A stretch of 64,000 nt of DNA from Novosphingobium decolorationis. GTDB lineage: Bacteria; Pseudomonadota; Alphaproteobacteria; Sphingomonadales; Sphingomonadaceae. The position numbers were made by a program, and so were the translations under genes. Shown piece by piece: positions 1 to 7,977 of the stretch (position 1 is the first letter of the stretch; every line of letters starts with the position of its first letter). The notes beneath the pieces were generated by a model. The model was not told the DNA's origin. It saw nothing but the letters and a program-made list of their open reading frames with translations, and ran no database searches. The stretch is taken from NCBI RefSeq assembly GCF_018417475.1, contig NZ_CP054856.1:2697001-2761000 (forward strand), written 5' to 3'.

Positions 1-380
1 TGCCTGCCGCGCGCGACCTGGCCGCCAAGGTCGCCGACGCGCTCGACTACGTCGGCGTCCTGACCCTGGAGTTCTTTGCGACCGAGGCGGGCCCTGTCTT
101 CAACGAGATGGCCCCGCGCGTCCACAACTCCGGCCACTGGACCATCGAGGGCGCGGTCACCTGCCAGTTCGAGAACCACATCCGCGCGATCTGTGGGCTG
201 CCGCTAGGCAGCACCGAACTTGCCGCGGACGCTGTGGAAATGCGCAATCTCATCGGCGAGGCTGCGAACGACTGGGCCGAAATTCTCAAGGACCCGGCCA
301 ACCACCTGCATCTCTACGGCAAGGGCGATGTACGCCCCGGCCGCAAGATGGGCCACGTCACCCGCCTGACTTTCGACTGA
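1..380 (+). CDS. purK: PurK, N5-carboxyaminoimidazole ribonucleotide synthase, C-terminal part
   Basis: The reading frame is open from the left edge and ends with TGA at 378-380, so only about 126 C-terminal residues are present. PurK carboxylates aminoimidazole ribonucleotide using ATP and bicarbonate in cytoplasmic purine synthesis. The visible part is the end of the ATP-grasp domain: the metal-binding segment FNEMAPRVHNSGHW, followed by TIEGAVTCQFENHIRAI and the C-terminal PurK domain with LYGKGDVRPGRKMGHVT. That pattern is characteristic of PurK and separates it from other ATP-grasp enzymes. The gene lies 8 bp upstream of folA on the same strand. Its start is outside the window. Confidence 0.93.
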   Translation, partial: PAARDLAAKVADALDYVGVLTLEFFATEAGPVFNEMAPRVHNSGHWTIEGAVTCQFENHIRAICGLPLGSTELAADAVEMRNLIGEAANDWAEILKDPANHLHLYGKGDVRPGRKMGHVTRLTFD

Positions 381-388
381 GCGGGCAG

Positions 389-871
389 GTGCAGGACATC
401 TTCCTCATCACCGCCCGCGCGGCGAACGGCGTGATCGGCCTCGGCGGGCAGTTGCCCTGGCGCCTTCCAGCCGATCTCAAGCGTTTCAAGGCGCTGACCA
501 TGGGCAAGCCCATGGTCATGGGCCGCAAGACCTTCGAGAGCTTCCCTTCGCCCCTTCCCGGCCGCCGCCACATCGTGCTCACCCGCGATACCAAGTGGCA
601 GGCCGAGGGCGCCGAAGTGGTCCACACCGTGCACGCTGCGCTGGAGCTGGCCGGTGAGTGCGAAATCGCGATCATCGGTGGGGGCGAGATCTACGCGCTG
701 TTCCTGGAACACGCCCACCGCATCGAGCTGACCGAAATCCACGAGGACTACGTCGGCGACACGCATTTCCCGATTCTGGACGACACCTGGCGCGAGACCG
801 CGCGCGAGGAACATCCGGCAAACGGCAATTTTCCGCCTCACGCTTTCGTGACCCTCCAGCGCAACCTATAG
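389..871 (+). CDS. folA: Dihydrofolate reductase
   Basis: 160 residues, the normal length for a chromosomal DHFR. It reduces dihydrofolate to tetrahydrofolate with NADPH in the cytoplasm. Seen in the sequence: N-terminal strand DIFLITARAANGVIG, the substrate-site segment LPWRLPADLKRFK at residues 22-34 with the expected catalytic acid D29, the NADPH-binding MGRKTFES at 44-51, and the glycine-rich IIGGGEIY at 95-102. The start is GTG at 389, just after the purK stop, so translation is probably coupled. ribF follows 9 bp downstream. Confidence 0.95.
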   Translation: MQDIFLITARAANGVIGLGGQLPWRLPADLKRFKALTMGKPMVMGRKTFESFPSPLPGRRHIVLTRDTKWQAEGAEVVHTVHAALELAGECEIAIIGGGEIYALFLEHAHRIELTEIHEDYVGDTHFPILDDTWRETAREEHPANGNFPPHAFVTLQRNL

Positions 872-880
872 CCGCCAGAC

Positions 881-1813
881 ATGATTCGCCTCGACAACCG
901 CGTACCCGTCCCCGATTCGCTCCATGGCGCCATTGTCGCGCTGGGCAACTTCGATGGTTTCCACCAGGGCCACCAGGCCGTCGTCGGCGAAGCGATCCGC
1001 TGGGCGCGCGCCGAGGGCCGCCCGGTCATCGTGGCGACCTTCGATCCGCACCCGGTGCGCCTGTTCCAGCCCGACGCGGCGCCCTTCCGGCTGACCACCC
1101 TCGACCAGCGCGAGGACCTGTTCGGCGCGGCCGGGGCCGACGCCATGCTGGTGCTCCACTTCGACCGCCTGATGGCGAGCATGACCGCGGCGGAATGGAT
1201 CGAGGAAGTCCTCCACCGCCAGCTTGGCGTGGCCGGCGTCGTCACCGGCGAGGATTTCACCTTCGGCAAGGGCCGCGGGGGCAATCCGGACGTGCTGCGC
1301 GAGATCGGAGCCCGATTCGGCGTCACCAACCGCACCGTCCCCGCCGTTCACGACCAGTATGGACCTATCTCGTCGAGCCGCGTGCGCGAAGCGCTCATCG
1401 CGGGCGACTGCGAGGCCGCCGCACGCCTCCTCACCCGCCCCTTCGCGGTGCGCGGGCCCGTCCAGCACGGCAACAAGTTCGGACGCCAGATGGGCTTCCC
1501 CACCGCCAACATCGACATGGCAAGCTACCTGCGTCCGCACTACGGGATCTACGCGGTGATCGGCCATTTCCCGGACGGACGCCGGATTCCGGGCGCGGCG
1601 AACCTGGGCATCCGCCCCACGATCCAGCCGCCTGTCGAACTCCTGGAGCCGCATTTCTTCGACGTGTCGGAGGACATGTACGACCTCGTCATCGAGGTGG
1701 AATTCCACCACTTCATCCGCCCCGAGGCCAAGTTCGCCTCGATCGAGGAAATGATGACTCAGATCGGGCGCGACTGCGTCAAGGCACGCGAACTTCTCGC
1801 TCCCCTGACCTGA
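881..1813 (+). CDS. ribF: Bifunctional riboflavin kinase / FAD synthetase
   Basis: 310 residues. It converts riboflavin to FMN and then FAD. The N-terminal nucleotidyltransferase half carries GNFDGFHQGHQ (residues 22-32, the HxGH-type nucleotide-binding motif) and SSSRVREAL near residue 165. The C-terminal riboflavin kinase half carries GRQMGFPTANI and ends with the helix IGRDCVKARELL. The order and length match standard RibF. It sits 9 bp after folA and 75 bp before ileS. The ribF-ileS-lspA order is common in Proteobacteria. Confidence 0.96.
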   Translation: MIRLDNRVPVPDSLHGAIVALGNFDGFHQGHQAVVGEAIRWARAEGRPVIVATFDPHPVRLFQPDAAPFRLTTLDQREDLFGAAGADAMLVLHFDRLMASMTAAEWIEEVLHRQLGVAGVVTGEDFTFGKGRGGNPDVLREIGARFGVTNRTVPAVHDQYGPISSSRVREALIAGDCEAAARLLTRPFAVRGPVQHGNKFGRQMGFPTANIDMASYLRPHYGIYAVIGHFPDGRRIPGAANLGIRPTIQPPVELLEPHFFDVSEDMYDLVIEVEFHHFIRPEAKFASIEEMMTQIGRDCVKARELLAPLT

Positions 1814-1823
1814 TCGGCAAAAG

Positions 1824-1843
1824 AGAGTCCATTCATGGACTCT
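1824..1843 (+). terminator. Small hairpin between ribF and ileS
   Basis: AGAGTCC (1824-1830) pairs perfectly with GGACTCT (1837-1843) across a 6-nt loop and is followed by the pyrimidine-rich TCCTCCC. It could be a weak terminator or attenuator ahead of ileS. There is no proper T tract, so the role is uncertain. Confidence 0.3.
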
Positions 1844-1888
1844 TCCTCCCTTCCAAGAACCGCGCAATTGCTCTAGTGGCGGCCGGTC

Positions 1889-4699
1889 ATGACTGAACAA
1901 CGCGACTACAAAGACACCGTCTTCCTGCCGAAGACCGATTTCCCCATGAAGGCCGGCCTCGCCCAGAAGGAGCCCGGTATTCTTTCGCGTTGGGAAAGCG
2001 AGCGGATTTACGACCAGGTTCGCGCCGCGCGCGCAGGCCGGGAAAAGTTCATCCTCCACGACGGCCCGCCCTACGCCAATGGCGACATGCACATCGGCCA
2101 TGCGCTCAACCACATCCTCAAGGACATGGTCGTGCGCACGCAGACGCTGCTGGGCAAGGACGCGCCCTACGTGCCGGGCTGGGACTGCCACGGCCTTCCC
2201 ATCGAGTGGAAGGTGGAAGAAGCCTACCGCAAGAAGAAGAAGAACAAGGACGAGGTTCCCGCCGAGGAATTCCGCGCTGAATGCCGCGCCTACGCGCGCC
2301 AGTGGGTCGATACCCAGCGCGAGCAGTTGAAGCGCCTGGGCATCAACGGCAACTGGGACCAGCCCTACCTGACGATGGACTTCGACGCCGAAGCCACCAT
2401 CGTGACCGAACTCCTGAAGTTCGCGCAGAGCAACATGCTCTACCGCGGCGCCAAGCCGGTCATGTGGTCGCCGGTCGAGAAGACCGCGCTCGCCGAAGCC
2501 GAGGTCGAGTACGAGGACATCGTCTCGACCCAGATCGACGTCGCCTTCGAGATCGTTGAATCGCAGGACCCCGACCTTGTCGGCGCCTACGCAGTGATCT
2601 GGACGACCACGCCCTGGACGATCCCCGTCAACCAGGCGCTCGCCTACGGCTCCCACATCGATTACCACCTGATCGAGGCCGATGGTCGGCGCTACCTCAT
2701 CGCCGAGCCGCTGGTCGACGCCTTCATCAAGCGCCTGGGCCATGAAACGCACGACCTGCACTTCTTCATGAAGGGCGCAGGGCTCGAAGGCACCAAGGTG
2801 CGCCACCCGATGCATCACCTGGGCGGCTTCTACGCCGAACTGCGCCCGATGCTGGCGGGCGATTTCGTCACCACCGATTCGGGCACCGGCCTTGTCCACC
2901 TCGCCCCCGATCACGGCGAGGACGACTTCGAGCTGTGCAAGGCCAACGGCCTCAATCCCAAGTTCGTGGTCGAAGCCGATGGCCGCTACCGCGAAGACTG
3001 GCTGTGGCTGGGCGGTCAGGGGTCGGTCATCAACCCCAAGTTCACCGCGCCTGACGGCCCGATCTGTTCGGACCTCAAGGAGGCTGGCGCGCTGCTTTCG
3101 GCCTCGGCCGACTACAGCCACTCCTACCCGCATTCGTGGCGCTCGAAGGCCAAGGTCATCTACCGCTGCACCCCGCAGTGGTTCGTACCGATGGACAAGC
3201 CCTCCGCCACCTCGGGCATGCCCGATGGCATGACCCTGCGCGAAACCGCCGAGATGGCGCTCGCCCACACGCGCTTCGTGCCCGCCAAGGGCCGCAACCG
3301 CATCGGCGCGATGGTCCAGGGCCGCCCCGACTGGGTGCTCTCGCGCCAGCGCGCCTGGGGCGTGCCGATCACGCTCTTCGTCGACCGCACAACCGGCGAA
3401 TACCTCGTCGACGAGGCGGTCAACGCGCGCATCATCGCGGCCATCCGTGAAAGCGGCGTCGATGCCTGGTCGGACGAGCGCGCGCAGGAATACCTGGGCG
3501 GGGCCTACAAGGCCGAGGATTACGAGCGCGTCGTCGACATTCTCGATGTCTGGTTCGATTCCGGCTCGACCCACGCCTTTGTCCTCGAATCGGGCAAGTG
3601 GCCCGAACTGCTGCGCCCCGAAGGCTATGAAGGCCCGCACGCGGACCTCTACCTCGAAGGCTCCGACCAGCACCGTGGCTGGTTCCAGTCCTCGCTGCTC
3701 GAAGCCTGCGCCACGCGCGGCCATGCGCCCTACAAGGCGGTGCTCACCCACGGCTTCACGATGGACTCCAAGGGCTTCAAGATGTCGAAGTCGCTGGGCA
3801 ACACGATCAGCCCGATCAAGGTCATGGAAACCAGAGGCGCAGACATCATCCGCCTCTGGGCGCTCTCGGTCGACTTCACCGAGGACCACCGCATTGGCGA
3901 TGAGATCCTGAAGGGCGTGGGCGACCAGTACCGCCGCCTGCGCAACACCTTCCGCTACATGCTCGGCGCGCTCAGCGATTTCGCCGAGGATGAGCGTGTG
4001 GCCCTCGCCGACATGCCCGAGCTCGAACGCTACATGCTCGCGCTGCTGGCCGATCTCGACGCGGACCTGAAGCAGGCCGTCGCCGACTATGACTTCAACA
4101 CCTACGTGCGGCGTCTCCTCGACTTCTGCAACGAGGACCTCTCGGCCTTCTTCTTCGACATCCGCAAGGACCGTCTCTACTGCGACGATCCGGCCAGCCT
4201 GGAGCGCCGCGCCTACCGCACCGCGCTCGACACGCTGTTCCACGCACTGGTGCGCTACGCGGCCCCTGTCACCGTGTTCACGGCCGAGGAAGTATGGACC
4301 TCGCGTTATCCCGAAGGCGGCAGCGTCCACCTTCTGGAATGGCCCGAAGTGCCCGCACCGGATGCCGACAAGGACACCTGGACGGCCCTGCGCACCCTGC
4401 GCGAGAAGGTCACGGAAGCCATCGAACCGCTGCGCCGTGAGAAGACCGTGCGCTCCAGCCTCGAGGCCGAAGTCACCGTTCCCGCCAGCGCCGTGCCCGA
4501 GGGCTTCTCGGACGAGGATCTGGCCGCGCTGTTCATCACCGCGACAGTGAGCCGCGGGCAAGGCGAGGACGTGACCGTCACCAAGACCACCCACCACAAG
4601 TGCGGCCGTTGCTGGCGCCTGCTTCCCGAAGTTTCGGAAGACGGCGCGCTGTGCGGGCGCTGCGAGGACGTGGTGGACGCGCCGGAGACCCCCGCGTGA
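1889..4699 (+). CDS. ileS: Isoleucyl-tRNA synthetase
   Basis: 936 residues, full length for a bacterial type IleRS. It charges tRNA-Ile in the cytoplasm. Motifs seen: class I HIGH signature in GDMHIGHALNHI (HIGH at 68-71), editing-domain TTTPWTIPVNQAL, KMSKS at about 631-635 (FKMSKSLGNT), and the C-terminal zinc-binding pairs CGRC and CGRC between about residues 905 and 925. The start ATG at 1889 gives the standard N-terminus. The stop codon overlaps the GTG start of lspA. A 1243-codon antisense open frame lies opposite but is only a high-GC shadow. Confidence 0.98.
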   Translation: MTEQRDYKDTVFLPKTDFPMKAGLAQKEPGILSRWESERIYDQVRAARAGREKFILHDGPPYANGDMHIGHALNHILKDMVVRTQTLLGKDAPYVPGWDCHGLPIEWKVEEAYRKKKKNKDEVPAEEFRAECRAYARQWVDTQREQLKRLGINGNWDQPYLTMDFDAEATIVTELLKFAQSNMLYRGAKPVMWSPVEKTALAEAEVEYEDIVSTQIDVAFEIVESQDPDLVGAYAVIWTTTPWTIPVNQALAYGSHIDYHLIEADGRRYLIAEPLVDAFIKRLGHETHDLHFFMKGAGLEGTKVRHPMHHLGGFYAELRPMLAGDFVTTDSGTGLVHLAPDHGEDDFELCKANGLNPKFVVEADGRYREDWLWLGGQGSVINPKFTAPDGPICSDLKEAGALLSASADYSHSYPHSWRSKAKVIYRCTPQWFVPMDKPSATSGMPDGMTLRETAEMALAHTRFVPAKGRNRIGAMVQGRPDWVLSRQRAWGVPITLFVDRTTGEYLVDEAVNARIIAAIRESGVDAWSDERAQEYLGGAYKAEDYERVVDILDVWFDSGSTHAFVLESGKWPELLRPEGYEGPHADLYLEGSDQHRGWFQSSLLEACATRGHAPYKAVLTHGFTMDSKGFKMSKSLGNTISPIKVMETRGADIIRLWALSVDFTEDHRIGDEILKGVGDQYRRLRNTFRYMLGALSDFAEDERVALADMPELERYMLALLADLDADLKQAVADYDFNTYVRRLLDFCNEDLSAFFFDIRKDRLYCDDPASLERRAYRTALDTLFHALVRYAAPVTVFTAEEVWTSRYPEGGSVHLLEWPEVPAPDADKDTWTALRTLREKVTEAIEPLRREKTVRSSLEAEVTVPASAVPEGFSDEDLAALFITATVSRGQGEDVTVTKTTHHKCGRCWRLLPEVSEDGALCGRCEDVVDAPETPA

Positions 4700-5214
4700 C
4701 CCTCATGCGCAAGCGCCTGCTCGGCCTTCTGGCCGCAGCCCTTGTGTTCCTTGTCGACCAGGGCGTGAAGTCCTGGGTCACGGGCCCGCTCGGCATCGAC
4801 CGGGTGGGCGACGTGCAGGAAATCCTGCCCTTCTTCGCGCTGCGCTTCACGCAGAACTTCGGCGTCTCGCTCGGCCTCTTTACCGCGGGCTCGCCCGAGG
4901 GGCGCTGGGCGCTGGTGGCGATGACCGCGGGAATCGCGCTGTTCGTCTTCGTGTGGCTGCTGCGCGAGCGCAAGCTGCCCGAGATCGGCGCGCTCGGCCT
5001 GGTGCTGGGCGGCGCGCTCGGCAACATCCGCGACCGCTTCAGCTTCGGCTACGTGGTCGACTTTGCCGACCTGCATTTCGGCGAATGGAGGCCCTTCCTG
5101 GTCTTCAACATCGCCGATGCCGCGATTACCCTGGGCGTCCTGATTATCCTTGCCCGCACGCTCCTTTCGCGCGACAAGCCCGAAACCACAGCAAGCCCCG
5201 CTCCGGAGAGTTGA
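4696..5214 (+). CDS. lspA: Lipoprotein signal peptidase II
   Basis: 172 residues from GTG 4696. LspA is an inner-membrane aspartyl protease that removes signal peptides from prolipoproteins. Four hydrophobic segments are visible. The two catalytic-Asp regions are RFSFGYVVDFADLHF and FNIADAAITLG, matching the conserved family blocks. The GTG overlaps the ileS stop by four bases (GTGA) and has GGAG at 4684-4687 eight bases upstream, so I prefer it to ATG 4705, which would give 169 residues. The next gene encodes a lipoprotein, a plausible substrate. Confidence 0.95.
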   Translation: MTLMRKRLLGLLAAALVFLVDQGVKSWVTGPLGIDRVGDVQEILPFFALRFTQNFGVSLGLFTAGSPEGRWALVAMTAGIALFVFVWLLRERKLPEIGALGLVLGGALGNIRDRFSFGYVVDFADLHFGEWRPFLVFNIADAAITLGVLIILARTLLSRDKPETTASPAPES

Positions 5215-5218
5215 TTTG

Positions 5219-5635
5219 ATGTTCGTTAAGAAGACCGGCGCCCTGATCCTTGTCACGAGCGGCGCATTCCTGCTCTCGGCCTGTGGCAGCAGCGGCCTGT
5301 TCAACCGCGCGCGGCCGGACGAATTCGCCGTCCAGCGCCAGACGCCGCTGGTCGTGCCGCCCGACTTCTCGCTGCAGCCGCCCAAGCAGGGCGAACCGCG
5401 CCCCTCCGACGGCGCGCTTCAGGAGCAGACCCTTGATGCGCTGTTCGGCGGCCCGCAAGCCCGCAGCGACGTGGAAACGGCAACCCTCGCCATGGCCGGC
5501 AAGGCGGAGCCCGGCATCCGCTCGACCGTGGGCGATCCCGACACCTACACCGTGGCCAAGGGCCAGGTGACCCGCTCGATCCTGTCCGCCCCGGAAGGCG
5601 ACGGCCGCGAAGCCCAGGTCGCCGTCGGCGGCTGA
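5219..5635 (+). CDS. DUF3035 lipoprotein, BamF-like Bam-complex subunit
   Basis: 138 residues. ATG 5219 has GGAG at 5205-5208. A signal peptide ends in the lipobox LLSAC, giving lipidated Cys22, followed by a mature domain with FAVQRQTPLVVPPDFSLQPP and a low-complexity tail. The PLVVPPDF block and overall form match the DUF3035 family, described in alphaproteobacteria as the BamF accessory lipoprotein of the outer-membrane protein assembly machine. The family assignment comes from pattern memory and the Bam role is inferred from the family. It is the last gene of the purK-lspA run and is followed by a strong terminator. Confidence 0.75.
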   Translation: MFVKKTGALILVTSGAFLLSACGSSGLFNRARPDEFAVQRQTPLVVPPDFSLQPPKQGEPRPSDGALQEQTLDALFGGPQARSDVETATLAMAGKAEPGIRSTVGDPDTYTVAKGQVTRSILSAPEGDGREAQVAVGG

Positions 5636-5655
5636 ACCCGGCTTCCAGAGTTACG

Positions 5656-5693
5656 AAAAGGGCCGGGAGGGCGATGCTCTCCCGGCCCTTTTT
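5656..5693 (+). terminator. Rho-independent terminator after the lspA operon
   Basis: A 12-bp perfect stem (AAGGGCCGGGAG at 5658-5669 with CTCCCGGCCCTT at 5679-5690), a 9-nt loop and a T run. It lies 20 bp after the DUF3035 lipoprotein stop. The A run on the 5' side could make it work in both directions. Confidence 0.9.
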
Positions 5694-5726
5694 GCGTGTG
5701 AAGTCGGGAAAGAAGAAAAGCCCGAT

Positions 5727-5770
5727 TCAAGGGGCCATCGCCCCTTGCCCCCGAAATCGGCGACCTCACC
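5727..5770 (+). repeat. Left half of 115-bp palindromic element, copy 1 (interrupted)
   Basis: Contains the left hairpin (AAGGGGC, loop CATC, GCCCCTT at 5729-5746) and then GGCGACCTCACC at 5759-5770, which are element positions 1-44. The match to the other copies stops there. Positions 69-115 resume at 7911, so the copy has been split by about 2.1 kb. Confidence 0.85.
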
Positions 5771-5871
5771 GCACTAAGGCCGCGTGAACAAGTTCGGCAT
5801 TGATCGGAACGACTGGAATGGGTCGATTCAAGACGGTTGGGTCTTGGTGACGAAGCTATGGCTTGCCTCGT

Positions 5872-6603
5872 TCAATCCTCAACAACGCAGCCCCAGCCAT
5901 CGTAGTCGCCATTGCTCACCTTCGCATTGCGGTAGAGATCGATCGTTATTTCGTCGATCTGGTCTGGCCTATCTGTTCGATCGAACTCGATCCCGTATTC
6001 GAACTCGCTTGCATCTCTTTCTTGTGAAACCGAGTAGCCCTGTGCGAGAATATATCGAGCAAACTGGTCGCGATCAGTCGGTGTTTTGAACACTGCAAAG
6101 TGATCTATTTTCCGGGGACGGTCGATATGATCACCGTTTTCGAGCAGCCGATCAATTACGTCACGGTTCCCAATTCTCTGCAAATCCTCCGGCGAGGGAT
6201 GGAGGAACCCCCAGTAAGTTGACCATTCGCGATCTAAGCGAGTGCCAGTCTGGAACTGGAAAGAAGGCCAGTTTTCCATTGCCTCGATTAGTTTCGCCTC
6301 AATGGAGGGGTCATTCGTATAGAAGTAGAAATCGCGATTTCCGCTTGATGTGTTGCGGCCAACATAGAGCGCTCTACCGTTGCTCCCGATAGTTTTGGCA
6401 ACGTCCTTTTCGAGCGCAACCAGCGTGTCGAACTCTTGCTGGCTCGACAGGCCATCTTCGCGGGGATGATTCATTCGCACACGAAGATAAGCCATGTTCG
6501 GGAATTTGGCCACTGGCGCGACCCTGGCGATACCGAGATCGACAAAGATGGATGCAGGTTCGCCATCTACGAGAAGCGGATAAAAATTCCAGTGGTCCGA
6601 CAT
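5872..6603 (-). CDS. DUF695 plus RraB-like domain protein
   Basis: 243 residues, leftward. The N-terminal part has HWNFYPLLVDGEPASIFVDL, the typical opening of DUF695 proteins. The C-terminal part has FAVFKTPTDRDQFARYI and ends with NGDYDGWGC, typical of the regulator of ribonuclease activity B fold. Function is unknown; RraB itself inhibits RNase E in enterobacteria, but that role is not established for this architecture. I chose the ATG at 6603 because the DUF695 match begins there and GGGA lies just upstream; 6645 is an alternative. Codon use is AT-richer than in neighbouring genes, which suggests transfer. The IS630 element begins 65 bp upstream and may cut off the native promoter. Confidence 0.75.
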   Translation of the reverse strand: MSDHWNFYPLLVDGEPASIFVDLGIARVAPVAKFPNMAYLRVRMNHPREDGLSSQQEFDTLVALEKDVAKTIGSNGRALYVGRNTSSGNRDFYFYTNDPSIEAKLIEAMENWPSFQFQTGTRLDREWSTYWGFLHPSPEDLQRIGNRDVIDRLLENGDHIDRPRKIDHFAVFKTPTDRDQFARYILAQGYSVSQERDASEFEYGIEFDRTDRPDQIDEITIDLYRNAKVSNGDYDGWGCVVED

Positions 6604-6668
6604 CAACATATCCCGGTGCTGTTCACCTGCACGATAGCTTTGCACCGAAGGCTTTCAACAACGGGTTC

Positions 6669-7820
6669 TAGTGGATTGACCGCAACGAAAGAGTCCGTCT
6701 GGGGATTCCCACCGGCTTGCAGGCGTGCCAGTCTCGGAGGATGCGCGATGGGATCAGCTTCACCGTTTCGGCTTCCGACCGTCAACGCCTGGACGACATC
6801 GTGTCGGCTCCCTTGAGCCCGCAGAAACATGTCTGGCGCGCCCGTATCGTGCTTTTGAGCAGCGATGGCCTGGGGACCTCGGCGATCATGGCGGCCACAG
6901 GCAAGTCGAAGACCTGCGTGTGGCGCTGGCAGGAGCGCTTCATGCACGAAGGTGTAGATGGTCTTCTTCGCGACAAGTCCCGTCCGCCCGGCAAGGCGCC
7001 AGTGTTGCCCAAGCGCGTGGCCGAGATTGTCCGGCTGACGCAGGAACCGCCGCCGCATGAGGCAACCCACTGGACGGCGCGCGCGATGGCCAAAGCGGTC
7101 GGGCTTGCCGTTTCGACAGTGCAGTCGATCTGGAAGGCGCATGGGCTTGCTCCGCATCGCTGGCGCAGCTTCGCTGTCGAACGATCCGGCTTTCGCCGAA
7201 AAGCTCACCGAGATCGTCGGCCTCTATGTCGATCCGCCCGCCCATGCGGTGGTCCTGTCGATCGACGAGAAATCGCAGATACAGGCGCTCGACCGCACCC
7301 AGCCCGGCCTGCCGATGAAGAAGGGCCGCGCCGGTACCCTGACCCATGACTACAAGCGCCACGGCACGACCACGCTGTTTGCTGCACTCAACGTACTCGA
7401 CGGAACCGTCATCGGGCAGAACATGCAGCGTCACCGCCACCAGGAGTTCATCCGCTTCCTCAATCGGATCGAGCGCGAAGTGCCCAAGGATAAGGCGATC
7501 CACGTGATCCTCGACAACTATGCCGCACACAAGAAGGACAAGGTCCAGGAGTGGCTCGCCCGCCATCCGCGCTGGACTTTCCACTTCACGCCAACTTCTT
7601 CCTCATGGCTCAATGCCGTCGAGGGCTTCTTCGCAAAGCTGACCAGGCGGCGCCTCAAGCACGGCGTCTTCCACTCCGTCGTCGAGCTCCAGGCTGCCAT
7701 CAACCGGTTCATCCGGGAGTACAATGCCGATAACCCCAAGCCCTTCATCTGGAAGGCCAATCCGGATGACATCATCGCCGCTCGAAATCGAGGGTTCCAA
7801 ACGTTGGAGTCAATCCACTA
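6669..7820 (+). mobile_element. IS630-family insertion sequence
   Basis: About 1.15 kb. Terminal inverted repeats are TAGTGGATTGAC at 6669-6680 and GTCAATCCACTA at 7809-7820, with partial identity continuing inward. The element is bordered by TA on both sides in the form C-TA-element-TA-G, which fits IS630-family insertion into CTAG with TA duplication. It contains one transposase gene in two frames. Excision in silico leaves CTAG in the leader of the DUF695 gene. Confidence 0.9.
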
Positions 7821-7821
7821 G
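6741..7821 (+). pseudogene. IS630-family transposase, frameshifted
   Basis: Two frames together make one ~360-residue DDE transposase. The 5' part (6741 to about 7172) has the helix-turn-helix region with SPQKHVWRARIVLLSSDGLG and KTCVWRWQERF. The 3' part (about 7173-7821) has the catalytic core: [15 protein letters not shown] (first Asp), [10 protein letters not shown] (second Asp) and [11 protein letters not shown] (Glu). The frame changes at about 7172-7175, where two bases appear to be missing relative to the expected family reading. That needs a +1 shift rather than the usual programmed -1, so it is more likely inactivated than programmed. The 3' end overlaps the right inverted repeat, which is normal for compact IS elements. 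Confidence 0.85.
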
Positions 7822-7910
7822 AAATATCGTTTGGTTTGATGAATGTCCGTCATGGGGCGAAGCCCGAGGTACGAATCTGCCCACGCCGCCTGAATCAAGG
7901 CTAGGCATGT

Positions 7911-7957
7911 AAGGTGCGCTCGACAGTTTGGGGAGCCCGAGGGCGATGGCCCTCGGA
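7911..7957 (+). repeat. Right half of 115-bp palindromic element, copy 1
   Basis: AAGGTG at 7911 through the right hairpin (CCGAGGGC, GATG, GCCCTCGG at 7937-7956) corresponds to element positions 69-115. It ends 21 bp from the stop of the leftward TlyC-type gene. Joined with 5727-5770, the original copy lay between convergent genes. Confidence 0.85.
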
Positions 7958-7977
7958 AAGCTGCTTCTGGTGGCATC

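Larger units (their letters stand above)
5771..7910. mobile_element. Foreign insertion splitting a 115-bp element (DUF695 gene plus IS630)
   Basis: This segment separates two halves of an otherwise intact intergenic repeat. It carries a leftward DUF695/RraB gene of visibly lower GC than the surroundings and an IS630-family element (6669-7820). With the IS removed, about 1 kb of unexplained insert remains. No clear target duplication or terminal inverted repeat was found at the outer edges, so how the first insert arrived is unknown. The span 7821-7910 downstream of the IS holds no gene. Confidence 0.7.

Noticed and set aside
866..4597. 1243-codon open frame antisense to ribF and ileS
   Set aside because: Composition follows the third-position GC of ileS; the product has no domain and the opposite strand encodes clear enzymes. 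It is a high-GC shadow.
5784..6089. Rightward frame inside the foreign insertion
   Set aside because: Runs antisense through the DUF695 gene, has no ribosome site and no family likeness.
5771..7910. Toxin-antitoxin or phage-defence island in the insertion
   Set aside because: Only a DUF695/RraB gene and an IS are present; no partner gene, nuclease or NTPase motif supports a defence system.
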